From Branchiostoma belcheri (lineage: Eukaryota > Chordata > Leptocardii > Amphioxiformes > Branchiostomatidae): a DNA stretch of 64,000 nt. Numbering within the stretch: the first letter of the stretch is position 1; each line of letters opens with the position of its first letter. Below, one piece after another: positions 41,131-53,304 of the stretch. The notes below the pieces were generated by a model. That model worked only from the letters and a program-made list of their open reading frames with translations. It made no database searches and was not told the origin of the DNA. The stretch lies in assembly GCF_001625305.1 (NCBI RefSeq), contig NW_017803855.1:124776-188775 (forward strand), in the 5' to 3' direction. The translations under genes and the position numbers were made by a program.

Positions 41131-41550
41131 TCCAACCCGGGGGTGACCGGAAGAGACCGTGACTGTTGCCAATCTCAGCCTGCGAATACAGGTTTTCTGA
41201 GTTCTTGAAGACATCAGAAAGGTTTCCCCAAACACAGTCATGATCAGAAGGGCGCTTGGACATGTTTTTGACATTGGAACAGTAACGTTGATAAAGCTCA
41301 AAAGCCCGGCGTCCAGGCCACTCAAAAGCAGAGTGCTCGGATTTGGAAGAGGCACGCTGTTGTCAGTGTCTTGGCCTGCAACCACAGACTTCCTGACTAC
41401 TTCAAAAGAACTCTGAAGGCTTCTTGAGACACCTTCATCTGCGGAAACACTCGGACAGAGACCTGGACATGTTTGTGACCTTGGCACAGTGACGTTGATG
41501 GTTATCTCTGTCTTCCCATGAGAACTTGGCCCTCCTTCTCCTCTCAGCAC
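41100..41550 (-). pseudogene. Coding-like segment with a 207-bp duplicated unit
   Basis: On the minus strand two units, about 207 bp apart, encode similar peptides: HQRHCAKVTNMSRSLSEC at ~41497 and YQRYCSNVKNMSKRPSDHDC at ~41290, the latter continuing WGNLSDVFKNSENLYSQAE. The first unit has a stop shortly after (RR-stop), the second is open. A different frame stays open through both (159 codons), but the matched-repeat frame looks more protein-like. The family is unknown; possibly a decayed exon of a repeat-containing protein. Confidence 0.35.
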
Positions 41551-41992
41551 GTTACACTTCTACATCTGCCCTGTCGCCAACACAACAAAGCTGGCCAGAC
41601 GCCCCCACCCTGGGGATTCTACAGAAACAAAGCCCTTCCCTACCCCAGGGGAGTTACTGTGGGTATTTCTGAACAATATAACCCCGCCCTGTCCAGCCTA
41701 CACGGCCATTTTTACGGACAAAGGCCACGGTGTCGGTGATAAAGAGATTTCTGATGACGCGAGTTCTAATCTCTTTAAACGGGTCATGTTTGGGAGTATG
41801 TAGATCTCAACATGTATTACTGCATCATGTTTATTTATGTACATGTATTTCCTTTTCAGTATGTGATGCAGCAATTTTATTTGTATACTTATGCCCGAAG
41901 TTAAGGCTAATTGCAAGGTAACACACAGGAAATAAAGAGTAAAAATGTCTATCTATAAAAATGACTATCAAATAATCTTGGATTTCTTCTTT

Positions 41993-42367
41993 AGGCCACA
42001 GCAAGTAATTTTTATGGACGACATCAGCGCGTGCATTGATTTTCGCCTGATTTTGGGGAAAAAAAAAAGAAATTTTGTTGCCTTCTGACAGTGGTCACCA
42101 TGCCAAAAATAGGCAAAGATGTCCGTTGCCATGCCGGAAGGTGGATGGCAGATAACTATGAAGAGAGGAGACAAGACATTTCTGATTTAATGTTTTGTTT
42201 CTTACTTTGATGCGGTGATATGTGATGTTCCCACTGAATCAAAACTATCTGTACAATGATTGAGTCAAAATTCTAAATTCGGCCTGCCTTGTTTTTTTTT
42301 TTGCCCGCTGGCATTAGATTTGGAGTCTGCTGAGGATGTCATCCATAGAATTTACTTGCTGTGGCCT
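41993..42367. mobile_element. Foldback family D'
   Basis: AGGCCACAGCAAGTAATTTT, TATGGACGACATC ... GATGTCATCCATAGAATTTA, CTTGCTGTGGCCT; related to 8388-8920. Confidence 0.8.
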
Positions 42368-42505
42368 TATACATTACTGAGAAGTTTGGCGTCTATATTT
42401 TTGGGCTTCTCTAGACGGCAAAATACTAGGGGAAATATTCACCCTATTTGGCATATTGCTATATTTTCAACGGAAGGATGCCAGCTACATGTACTTCTAT
42501 GGTTT

Positions 42506-42710
42506 GTAGCTAAGTCTACTAGGTTTCAGAAGAGGCGGGAAGAGTAGAAATCGGTCAAATAGAGAGAGAATATGCTTAGGGCAGCAAACTGTATGTACTC
42601 CTTGTATACTAGTAATACATAAATAGTGGACCAACTCCCCTGGCATGTTATCTGTTGATTTGGCCAATTTCTACTCTTTCCAGTCGCTTCTGAAGCCTGG
42701 AAGAGGCTAA
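42506..42710. mobile_element. MITE family A, diverged
   Basis: AGTCTACTAGGTTTCAGAAG ... CTTCTGAAGCCTGGAAGAGG, interior TCGGTCAAATAGAGAG / ATTTGGCCAATTTCTACTC. Confidence 0.75.
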
Positions 42711-42989
42711 CTGAGCAGAGACTGGTGACACTAGTTTCCTATATGTACGAGTTTTCCGAAATACCTAAAGAACGCAAAAAGAAAGAGAAACATGCCTTGT
42801 AGATAGAGTCTACCTACTCCTGTGACAAGGGAACTCTGTGAAATCTGACATTTCTCCCATTTCTGCTAATAGATTTGTAAGTACCGTGATCGCCGCCCCC
42901 TATTTGTGTGCATAGTTTGACATTCAATCTCAGTTTCTTTGCTGCCTTTGTTTAATCGAATGTGGTTCCTGTTCCAGGCTCGCTCCGGG

Positions 42990-43560
42990 GCGACCAAATG
43001 GCTCCAAATTACAGACCCGGGCTCCGACCACGGCCTACTAAAGAGTAAACTTCGCCAAATCATGGATTTGGAAGGGTAGATTAATGGGCGCGGGTTCGAA
43101 CCCCGACATTACGGGCAGTTACCGTGCGCCGAGTGAGTGACCGTCGGGGACGGGTGGCAGGTACGGGGAGGGCGTGCCTGACTCCCCCGCTGGGCTAGTA
43201 GAGAACTTGTATGGGTCTCCCTGGATGGAAATGTTTGACATTTTGTCTGTCGGTGCCAACCCCCGCCAAGAGCACACAATAGCCGGTCTTTTCCGTAACC
43301 CCCGATCCGTGTCCAATCCACGAAAAACTAGTTTTTACAGAGAGTCTGGCCAGGAGTCGCACTAGGGGGGACTCTGAGAGGTCGTGGACGAGACTTGAGC
43401 GTCGTGACCCGAAAATAACGAATTAAATACGGCCCTGAATATGCCGACAAAGCGCACCTTATTTGGGCATGAAGTATGAAGACGTTTCGACCTGACAGGC
43501 CATCACGGTGAACGAGAGCGCATGCGCGAACTTATCTGCAAAGTCATACCGTTACCATGG
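42990..43560. promoter_or_regulatory. Candidate cis-regulatory island with a CArG box
   Basis: GC-rich, repeat-free. A perfect CArG box CCTTATTTGG lies at 43457-43466 (SRF-type CC-W6-GG), near AATAACGAATTAAATACGGC and CCGTTACCATGGTGATG. 43088-43105 also has a B-box-like GGGTTCGAACCCCGAC without the rest of a tRNA. Confidence 0.35.
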
Positions 43561-43564
43561 TGAT

Positions 43565-44185
43565 GTACTATTGATGGCAGACGTTTGAAAATCCACGATT
43601 TTGTGTCATTTACGTAAATTAAAGTTGAAAGAAAAATATCTTACTAACCACAAAACTCTGAGTGTATAGAATTCACCATATGTACACAAGGGTTATTCAC
43701 AGTGTAGACTCTTCTACACAGACACAGACACAATGGTAAAATACGGTCTTCTTCTTGTATTCGTCACAAAAATGACAAAAATGTGACACACTATTCAAAT
43801 ATTCTTCTTGCTTGTTGGTTTGTTTGAGCCTTTGCTTGTCCATACTATGAATACTAGTACTCAACTCGGCCTGCTGGCCGCTTTTCATTCGAATGCATGA
43901 AGGAAGAAGTCAGGGTCAGACAATGTACTAAGTATGACAAGATACAGGTTAGTGAATACGTTAACATATAGGCGCACAATAGAACATCCACAGACATATA
44001 TCCTTACACATGCATGGTATTACAAAAACACCGAGAAATTCCCAGCAAATAACGTGGTTATACAATTAGTGAAATCCTCTTTTTCTCTGCAACTTCAATT
44101 TTTCTGTCACTAACGGAAATGTCGATTGTCTATTTGCGTTACTTGTATGACACATAAATTACTGTTCACTTTTTTTTCCACTTCT
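43565..44185. other. Spacer without recognised features
   Basis: AT-rich; nothing recognised. Confidence 0.4.
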
Positions 44186-44189
44186 TCAA

Positions 44190-44490
44190 CTGATTTCAAT
44201 ACATTAGATCCTATAGAAAAATTGAATTACATTCTCAGGGGAGATACCAATACAGTACTCAAATAGGAAAATACATTAAAGAATGTTTCAATCTTAGAGA
44301 CTACATGTTAGAGAATTGTTAAACCTTTATTGTTATCTCTTATATATATTCTGTACGTCGTTTGCCACATAAATATACTCTGTACGTAGGATGAAGTCTT
44401 CCACACATGCATTTAGCTTTGTTAGATCTTTAGTTGTAGAAGACCATACAAAAGTCCCTGTACTTTTTGTTGTGTCAATAAAGAATATAC
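44190..44490 (+). mobile_element. LINE 3' fragment
   Basis: Translates in part to IGKYIKECFNLRD before a stop, and shares TTCAATACATTAGATCCTAT, AGAAAAATTGAATTACATTC with 19060-19100. TCAATAAAGAATA near 44485 may be the end. Confidence 0.45.
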
Positions 44491-44799
44491 TCGTAAAACC
44501 AAACCAGCTGGAAGAGTGTTATTATCTCATGTACATGACGTCTTCACTACCAGACTCACAGTTCACCTTCACTACGACCTCGGAGATAAACACAGTCATT
44601 ATATAGGATGATATTGTGGGGTCTGTAGGTGTGGACCAGGTGGCCATTTCCTCTACAGACAAGAAGGTTTACAAAAAAATTCCCTTTCCATGACATATTG
44701 GTCGTTCAGTTCGTGTCAGAAAAACTTGAAAACATCTTAAATGTTAGTACATACTAGAAGGTAGATGTACAATTTTCTTACGAATTTTACGCTGCCCTT

Positions 44800-44935
44800 A
44801 TGGCACAGCATTTGGCCAGGGGAGTGAGTCACTGTAAGGGTAACATTTTCCCTTATAATTGCGAGGAAAAAATGAACTTTCTGGTGTGGCAAATATTCTC
44901 CGTGTAGCCAGCGTAGTTAGTCTGGCAACAAAATG
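44800..44935. mobile_element. Foldback family E fragment
   Basis: AAATATTCTCC..GTAGCCAGCGTAGTTAGTCT matches the right part of 23481-23677. Confidence 0.5.
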
Positions 44936-45109
44936 TTAACATATGAACCACGCAGTTATCACTGTTGTCACTACATATACATACACCCACACGAAAAACG
45001 TAAACCACAACCGTTCGACACCCTTCCACGGGGATCTGTGTTCTAAAGAACATACTAGTAGTATAGTTTCCAATCTGTGTCCGTCTGTGGCTACAACTTA
45101 GGGCCCGGT

Positions 45110-45330
45110 CACATATACGCCGTACGATTGTCGCAAACTGTGGGCACATTCTTGGGATAGTCGTGCACAGTTTGTCAGCTGTCTGGTTACGGAAAATACT
45201 GTCTTTGATCCTTGTCGGTGGTTGATTCTTTCATACCAAGGACATTCTACAAGATAGAACGTCCTGTGGTCATAGCTATAGCCTGCTTGAAAATCAACAT
45301 AGTTCGATGACCTACAACGAAAGTGCTCGC
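45110..45330. mobile_element. Repeat family H
   Basis: CCGTACGATTGTCGCAAACT ... GATCCTTGTCGGTGGTTGAT ... TTCGATGACCTACAACG; compare 35280-35470. Confidence 0.45.
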
Positions 45331-45399
45331 CCCCCAAACAGCGAGTAAAATATTCCCGTTAGATCCGTACCCACAAATATAAGTTATCCAAAATCATAA

Positions 45400-46125
45400 C
45401 ACCAGACAAGTTCGTCCTTGAAAAAGGTAAATTCCCCCCACCCCCAGAAAAAAAATACAATAACCACCAGGAAACTTAAGAATGCATAGATAAATTCTTC
45501 GAACGGTTGGACTGTCGCAATCTCGGACTGTCCCCAGCGAGGCCATGAAATTTTAAGACCAGACAAGGTCGTCCTTGAAACATAAACCGTACACAAACAA
45601 AACAACTACAAAATACAGGTAGAACCATTACTCAATGTGGTACCAATCTGATTAATGTACATAAGAATTACCTTTCGTTACTGTTGGACAGTCGCAATAC
45701 AGAGAGACTAACGCTGGCGAGGCAAGAAATTCTAACACCGGACAAGTTCGTCCTTGAAAAAGGTCAATCGTGCACACACAGAAAACAACCTACGAAATAA
45801 AGCTATTACATTATGATTATGTGGTATAAAGTATTGTTAGGTAGCCTATGAATGTACACGTAAGTTATATTTCTTAACGGTTTGACTGTCGCAATGAACC
45901 AGACATGGTCGCCCTTGAAAAAGGAAAACCGTACACACACAACAAAGCCTGGTAGCCCTTCGCAATCGAAGATGACTGTTAGTGTCCGCACAACAAAAAT
46001 TACACTAGATAAGACCATTACACAATGTGCTTACGATAACCAGTTGTGATAAGTGTACAGAAGAATTACTAGTACCTTTCTGAACGGTTGGACTTTCGGG
46101 ATAGACAGCCAGGCTACCGGCCCGT
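45400..46125. repeat. Degenerate tandem repeat, ~157-179-bp unit, about 4.5 copies
   Basis: CC(A/G)GACAAG.TCGTCCTTGA recurs at 45402, 45559, 45738 and 45899. Each unit also carries GAACGGTT.GACTGTCGCAA and CGTACACACA. The last unit (to ~46125) is partial. Confidence 0.82.
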
Positions 46126-46129
46126 CACA

Positions 46130-47730
46130 GATAGAAGACACGCGCTGTTCGGAACACGGTGTACGTGTCTGTAGCGCTACAGTACAGCTGTGTGTCTCTA
46201 CTCCTCCCAACACACCCTCTCGTGACAACCTCACAATCCTTTCTATCCTACAGTTGAGACTAATTACCCAGAGATGAGCCGTGTCTATTGACGGGACAGG
46301 TACAGTCAGACCAGGTGGTACACCGGCGTCCCGTCAGCGGAACGTCCTGAGTCCGTAATCACACGTCAACCCGGCACAACTTGACCCCAACAACCCCCAA
46401 ACATCTAGTTATGACAAGGGCAAAATCCCCTCCACAGTCACTCACAGTGTGAACAATCTCGTACAATTGTATCACAGTGTACAGTCGGACAAATTACGGA
46501 TTAGGCATGTGGCAGAGATGGCATTAAGAGATTTGTTCTTCATATTTATTGGAATTCCGAAAGGAAAAACAGGAGACTTGGTAACAATAACGCAAAATGC
46601 ATTCCTGTCGCACGCTTGAAAATATACTAAACATGTGTTCGCTGACTTGTTTATTTGTCGCAGATACAGCATGTGTAAATAGATGCATACCTGTTCTGTG
46701 ATGTACCACCAGTAGTCGTTCTTAAGGTGATGTGAAGACGCCTGTATCTTCTTCCTCTTGTGTCGTCCTTTCTTGGATCTTGTGAACTTGAGGAGAAACT
46801 GGGGTGACCTTTCTCACGTGTAGTATTATGAGACAAAGGTTGTGTTTTCCCTGCTGAAGTCTGGAGTGGTCTACTGGCTTCCGAGTTAGTCTGAAACACA
46901 GAACAATAGACAACCGTGGACTTCCCAAACAAGACGAAAAACAAACTATCATGTATATGGCTTGATTGTGTACATTTTCCTTTCACGACAATAGCTATTC
47001 ACATATTGAATAGTATTACCCGATAATTGCTTTTCAAGCATGTGATAATTGTTTGCCGACACCCGGGGAGGTTTTGACAAAGCCTATAACTCTCTATTGA
47101 TAGCTGGTCTTTTCATGTCGTTTCCCAACTATGTGTGAAAAGTTTATAGTCTTGTTAAACCTAATCGTTTGTCCATTAGGCGTGTTTCAACTTGTTCCAC
47201 TCCACCCCCGTTCTTTTACACTATAAGCAAACAAACTTCGTGGCGAGGTGAGCGGGAATTGTGAGAGACCTGAGAGTTGACAATGCTCTTTCACACGCAT
47301 CAAATCTCCCGGTAAGCTTCTACAAGAAGCGAACAAATTACTTAAACACCTCCCAAAGCTACCTACAACAAAGACAGAGATATCTACCACATCCCGTATT
47401 TATTAGTCCTCAATTTTGTCTCTTGACGGTGGTGTTAAATCAAGTTTTTGTGTACGTTAGTAGCTCCGGGGAAAATCCAGGTCGCTATTCTACTACTCCT
47501 TTGTGCAGGTTTTCCTTTTTTGAGCCGACGTAGGAGTGATTTAATAGCATTCACGTGGAACCAGTTTAAAGGTAAGACCTTTACATTCAGCGTTGTCAGT
47601 GTCTAAGCTTGTATATTGTGAGTGTTTCCTCATTGTATCGTCCACGGTCCACCGGAAAGTGCCACAGCAGTTAAAATGGCTACTCTCCCAAACGATTTCT
47701 TGTACATGTTTTACCCGGAAAAACTTTACT
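46130..47730. other. Spacer without recognised gene
   Basis: Several frames of 60-110 codons on the minus strand lack splice or domain support. No repeat family recognised. Confidence 0.35.
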
Positions 47731-47734
47731 CTTT

Positions 47735-48260
47735 GTGGCTATTTTTCTAAGAGGATTTCTTAAAATTACAGGCGAAACGGAATCTCTTCTTTTCTTGCCT
47801 CAGGCACACTTTGAATTCCCCAGGACCGCGTTGTTTACACATGGAGTAATTGTCCGTACAGGTGCACCCCCCTCTAGTAACCATTGCGGGTTTTGTCCCT
47901 GCTCACCTGTGAGCATCAGCCGTATAAAGTTTCACCCGGCCCGCTTGTCATGTTTGTTTCTCACCTGCACTACACCCACACAAACAGTCTGTGATCTTCG
48001 AATCATAAGAAACGAAAAGGCGCACAGGGCGCATCGCGTAATCAAAGGGAAATTGTAGAGAAGGATCTTCCATTCATAGTCTTATTGTCCACAGGTATTG
48101 AGGATTCTTCCCCGCTGAGGTGTTAAGAAATGAAGTCGCAGCTGCACACCTGGGTTTAAGACGTTGAATGGCACCCCTGTGGATTGTTATTCCAGGCGGC
48201 ACATAATTGCACAAGGTACCGATTCACGCCGCGCTATTCAACCTAGCCAGAATCTTTACT
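47735..48260. promoter_or_regulatory. Candidate cis-regulatory island (forkhead and E-box words)
   Basis: Repeat-free. CGTTGTTTACACATGG holds a forkhead consensus (TGTTTAC) and is followed by GAGTAATTGTCC. CAGGTG/CACCTG E-boxes occur at about 47859, 47905, 47964 and 48146. GGATTGTTATTCC is SOX-like. Role inferred. Confidence 0.33.
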
Positions 48261-48379
48261 CTAAATCCTGGCCAAACAAAATTGTGGTGATTGTCTTGCT
48301 CGCGAAAATTGTTGCCTAGGATTTGGGGGTTTACTTTTACACGTTTCGTATCGAATGCAGCTGTAAGACAAGCTTAAGT

Positions 48380-49286
48380 NNNNNNNNNNNNNNNNNNNNN
48401 NNNNNNNNNNNNNNNNNNNNNNNNNNNNNNNNNNNNNNNNNNNNNNNNNNNNNNNNNNNNNNNNNNNNNNNNNNNNNNNNNNNNNNNNNNNNNNNNNNNN
48501 NNNNNNNNNNNNNNNNNNNNNNNNNNNNNNNNNNNNNNNNNNNNNNNNNNNNNNNNNNNNNNNNNNNNNNNNNNNNNNNNNNNNNNNNNNNNNNNNNNNN
48601 NNNNNNNNNNNNNNNNNNNNNNNNNNNNNNNNNNNNNNNNNNNNNNNNNNNNNNNNNNNNNNNNNNNNNNNNNNNNNNNNNNNNNNNNNNNNNNNNNNNN
48701 NNNNNNNNNNNNNNNNNNNNNNNNNNNNNNNNNNNNNNNNNNNNNNNNNNNNNNNNNNNNNNNNNNNNNNNNNNNNNNNNNNNNNNNNNNNNNNNNNNNN
48801 NNNNNNNNNNNNNNNNNNNNNNNNNNNNNNNNNNNNNNNNNNNNNNNNNNNNNNNNNNNNNNNNNNNNNNNNNNNNNNNNNNNNNNNNNNNNNNNNNNNN
48901 NNNNNNNNNNNNNNNNNNNNNNNNNNNNNNNNNNNNNNNNNNNNNNNNNNNNNNNNNNNNNNNNNNNNNNNNNNNNNNNNNNNNNNNNNNNNNNNNNNNN
49001 NNNNNNNNNNNNNNNNNNNNNNNNNNNNNNNNNNNNNNNNNNNNNNNNNNNNNNNNNNNNNNNNNNNNNNNNNNNNNNNNNNNNNNNNNNNNNNNNNNNN
49101 NNNNNNNNNNNNNNNNNNNNNNNNNNNNNNNNNNNNNNNNNNNNNNNNNNNNNNNNNNNNNNNNNNNNNNNNNNNNNNNNNNNNNNNNNNNNNNNNNNNN
49201 NNNNNNNNNNNNNNNNNNNNNNNNNNNNNNNNNNNNNNNNNNNNNNNNNNNNNNNNNNNNNNNNNNNNNNNNNNNNNNNNNNNNNN
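48380..49286. other. Assembly gap (907 N)
   Basis: Undetermined sequence. Open frames crossing it are artefacts. Confidence 0.99.
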
Positions 49287-49552
49287 AATTTGGAGGCCTG
49301 TCCTGACTACACCTGGTATGTGTCACCTTGGGCAGGACACGGTCCGTACCGCCACAATAAGACCCTGGCGCCATGCTGGAACGGTGAACAATCGCGTTCC
49401 AGAGATAACCAATATCTGTTGCGCATTTTTAGTGTGATAAGATTGACTCAGAATCTGCCGCTGGTTTCAAAAAATGTCAAAGGGTTGTTGTATTGTGCCA
49501 CTGACAGTGATTGATATTTGAGAGTTATCAGGACATAGGTAGGATGCGTTTT

Positions 49553-49785
49553 TATTTTATATTCCAACGTGTAATCACAAGACGTGGTGACGGCACACTC
49601 AAGTTTTTTCAACTTATATTAATGCCGCCACCACCACAAAACTCATTTTCATCTGAGTGAAGTGAGGAAAGTCGTGTTAAGTGCCTTTCCCAAGGGCACA
49701 AGATCGGTGGCATGTCAGGACTCGAACCCGGGATCTCTTGGTTCCAAATCGAGCCCTCTGCAGCTACGCCACATGACCCCACGTT
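49553..49785 (-). mobile_element. SINE-1, full length
   Basis: Minus strand: GTGGCGTAGCTGCAGAGGGC head, B box GGTTCGAGTCC, GTGCCCTTGGGAAAGGCAC, and 3' end CGTTGGAATATAAAATAAAA. Confidence 0.88.
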
Positions 49786-49789
49786 TCTA

Positions 49790-50865
49790 AACGGGATATT
49801 CTTAATGTTAATCTACCTGGATTAAGACTGTTGTTTGAATCGTGTGGAATATTTATAGGTGTTTACTGTCTTTAATCCGGAGTCCTGCTGTGCGTAATAC
49901 GAACACCTGGGCAGGGGGATGAAGAGAAGAACTAACAATTCCTGTAGTGTAGTCTGTTTGCTATGACCTCATCTCATAAGGGACTGCTCCATAATGTGAT
50001 GATTTGAAGGTAAATAATGGTTCTGTGTCCTGCTAATCTCTCATTGCAATTTTGAGATTTAAAGTAGAAACAGGCTACTTTTCAAGCAAAGGTTATTATA
50101 TTATTAGGCCTGTTTTGGACGTTTTGGTTGTTTTTGCTTTTAGGTGTTTTGTCGGGTTTTCTGTTTTGTCGGTTTTTGTTCTGATGTCCTGGCCGACAAA
50201 ATACAAAGCTCAACAAAACGCCTGGAAAAGAAAAAAAAAGAAGAAGAAAACTGCTATGATAATACACATCCAAACACATATATATTGTCAGTATTAAATG
50301 TGGGTTCAAATTAAACGTACTTACAAACAATATCTGTTTAAAACACAACTTACTCGTATATCACTGTTATTACAAGAAAACTCGTCGCATGACACAATGT
50401 ATATAGAGAAGCTTTTTTCCATAGATAATTGTTGTGGAAAACGACAAAGTCATGAATGTTAGAAATCACAAAGTTAAAGTTCGGTGTGCTTTTCTATGCA
50501 AGAATTTAATGTCTGTTTTATTGAGGAAATTTTCATTAATATTGTTGGTTTTAGCTTGGACGGAACTACATGTATTTCTCAATTAAATTACTTTTCCAAT
50601 CATTCTATTCCGTGCCACGGTTTTCCACGTTGTAGAAAATGGAACTGAAGCGCCACATTGCGAGAAAAACTTTGGCTGACGCATCAACGTATGGATCATG
50701 TTGTCAGATGTAAGGCATTTTCAGAACATGTATTTCTGTGTTTCTAAGATATAGCCGATTCCGTTCATCTAGGAAATTCTAATGTCGATATCGGTAAGAT
50801 TTTGATGTTGAAGAATTTTCAAGCAGGGTGTGACAGAACTAACCACGGACAAGGATGTAAGATAG
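49790..50865. other. Spacer without recognised gene
   Basis: Includes a family-H-like piece at 50770-50860 (GAACTAACCACGGACAAGGA). Nothing else recognised. Confidence 0.35.
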
Positions 50866-50867
50866 TC

Positions 50868-50965
50868 TTTTTTTTATTCCAACATACAACAACACAGTAC
50901 ATAGTGGTGACGCACTCAATTGTATACATGTAAGTAAAACAGCTTATATTCACGTCACCTCTAGA
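50868..50965 (-). mobile_element. SINE-1, 3' fragment, inside family H
   Basis: TTTTTTTATTCCAACATACA ... GTGGTGACGCACTCAA ... TTATATTCACGTCACC. It begins right after the family-H block, suggesting insertion into it. Confidence 0.6.
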
Positions 50966-51725
50966 CATAAAATAAAAATTACAAGACAAAACATCACATG
51001 GGTAACGTCCAGGTAACAAGAAACAGAGTTAAGCTATTAGTATATCATAAATTAATACAGTACCATAAATCAGTTATTAAATCGCTTGCACTTGGTTTTA
51101 GAAGTATAACTGTGTAATAATGAGTATTTGAGAGTTGACTTTAGATAAAATAAAGGGTGATCCATTGACTAACAGATACACAGTAGCACTGGCAGATACG
51201 TTGTTAATATCTAAGCCTTTTTGGTAACAATACAGCTTACGACGCATGGACGACTATCCCAAGAATGTCCTCACTGAAGTTTGCGATCGTACGGCAATCG
51301 TACGACAATCGTGCCATGAATTGACCGGACCAATAACGGGTAACGCTTCCACTACTTAACTGATGCGCGAATTGTTGAAAGGAAACTTCAGGAGTATCTG
51401 ACTCGCCTGTGGTTGGGATTTTAGCCGCGGGGCAGCACGGTTTGCTAAGCGCTAAAAACACGGTGAAAACGCCAGGTATGTGATAGGAGCACGCCACCTT
51501 TACCATTCCTCGCAGTAACACATGTTTACAAAAATCTCCGTCTGAGCAGTTTGAATGAGAACGTCGCGAATCTCAACATTATGTGGAGTAACTTATGTCC
51601 AGATCCTACCCCTATACTATACTGTATACAGTCTCTACCAAATTTCTTTGCTTGCTGAAAAATAGTAGAATATGGCAAAGGGCGGTGAATATACCTATCA
51701 CTAGAGGCCGACCACAGAATCACAA

Positions 51726-51782
51726 TAGACATCTTTAGTTACAACTGTGAATAATATACACAGTTGTAACTAAAGATGTCTA
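51726..51782. repeat. Perfect 24-bp-arm hairpin
   Basis: TAGACATCTTTAGTTACAAC plus TGTG, a 9-nt spacer (AATAATATA), and the exact complement. Length and perfection suggest a tiny foldback element, or less likely a small-RNA precursor. Confidence 0.85.
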
Positions 51783-51964
51783 ATAGAGACTACTTATACC
51801 CAAGTCTTCAGAAATAGCGTGGACTCCTGAAACACGATCAAGCCGTGCCGATATTTATTGAAATAGGGGAGAGCTAGAAACGATCGCGACTTAGCACATA
51901 AAGTCTACAGACTGACAGTAAGTCAGACGAGGCAGTTATTCTGCATTACGCTTTGATAACTATA

Positions 51965-52209
51965 AGACCACACCAATCAATTTGTTGGTTCTCAGACTCT
52001 CCTCTTATTTCTTTTCTGATTTGCAAAAACAAAAAAAAAATCTGAATGTTAAAAGTTAAAAGCTCATTGTATGTTTGAATATTAATCCAGCCTTTTTGGG
52101 GCTATAACAGAATGCTTAACCCTGTTTTTATCTTATTTTTTTCGCCCTGTTGCTTCATTTTTTTGTTGTTGAAAAATCCGAGAACGAACAAATTAGACTA
52201 GTGTGGCCT
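51965..52209. mobile_element. Foldback/MITE family C, internally deleted
   Basis: ACCACACCAATCAATTTGTT ... CAAATTAGACTAGTGTGGCC, with the centre AGCCTTTTTGGGGCTATAAC. Confidence 0.75.
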
Positions 52210-52214
52210 AAACA

Positions 52215-53300
52215 ATATGGTTACTGAAGCGATTTAGTGATATACAGTATATCAGTATAGATGAGTCTGAGTCTTAACAAAAGCCTTTACCAGCCTCCCC
52301 AAAGTTGCTGGAAAACTTTATACAAGTACTAGTGGAGAATTGGCCAAATAGACTGAATAGTATGAGAAATTGTCCTAGATGTATCAAACAAGTTTGAACT
52401 GCAATACCGATCCAACACAAGAAACTGGACTTACCCAAATGTACTTTCAAGATGTCCTAAATAAATGTGTTTTGAAACTTTAAATAACTGACAAGCTAAA
52501 ATCAAAGAGTCAATTGTGAAATGGTACACATACATCCTACGTACGTATGTAATTCCAGACCATACTATTCTGCAAGTTGCAATAATTGCAAAATAGTCTA
52601 GAGCACTGGCTTAAAATTGCACCAGTGGTAAAGTTGCATACCATAGAGCCGTTTCCCTACCTGATTTTCCTATGCGACCCTTTCTAGAACGTGTGATGTA
52701 TAGGAAAATAGGACACCCTTGAATAAATCACTTTATGCTCACGGTAGCAAAAGTTCACGGTCTGAGAAAAATGGACACGTTCACGAAACTATAGTATATA
52801 TTCACTGTGGCGACAGGTGCAGGAAAAAGAAAGTCCAGGAATTATTTGTTAACTGTAATGATAAGTTCACGGTACAGAAGTGACAGTGAAAACAGTGAAC
52901 ATAACAGTACCGTCAAAAAATCAGGAATTACAGTAATCGTTAGACATGTAATCAAGGAGAACTCGAGCATTTTGTATCTCCGAAAATCTGTCTATGAAAA
53001 TGGCATACTAGTACTATGTCTCCAACACTACGGAATATGTATCAACAAAAGAGGTATAATTATGTTCTTACAAACGAGTCCTTATTAGGCACAACTCATT
53101 GGTTTATGAAGTTGTTCCCTTTTCAAAGCAAGAACATACGATCAAGATACGGGAAGTTAACGTTGTTAGAACAGTAAAGGTACCTGTTAACTGCTCACTG
53201 AAAGAGACAACTTGAAGGCGTCTTTTCTGTCACAGTTGGAGGGTAGGTAAGTGAAAATCAGACTGGCTCGCACAGACACATCGCAGTTGCAACAGTTTTA
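52215..53300. other. Spacer without recognised gene
   Basis: 52300-52365 has A-like traces (GCTGGAAAACTTTATAC, GAATTGGCCAAATAGACTG). Otherwise nothing. Confidence 0.35.
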
Positions 53301-53304
53301 TGGT

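Noticed and set aside
43083..43115. tRNA gene near GGGTTCGAACCCCG
   Set aside because: Same reason: isolated B-box-like palindrome without cloverleaf partners.
48323..49374. Frames of more than 300 codons on both strands
   Set aside because: Almost entirely N; no information.
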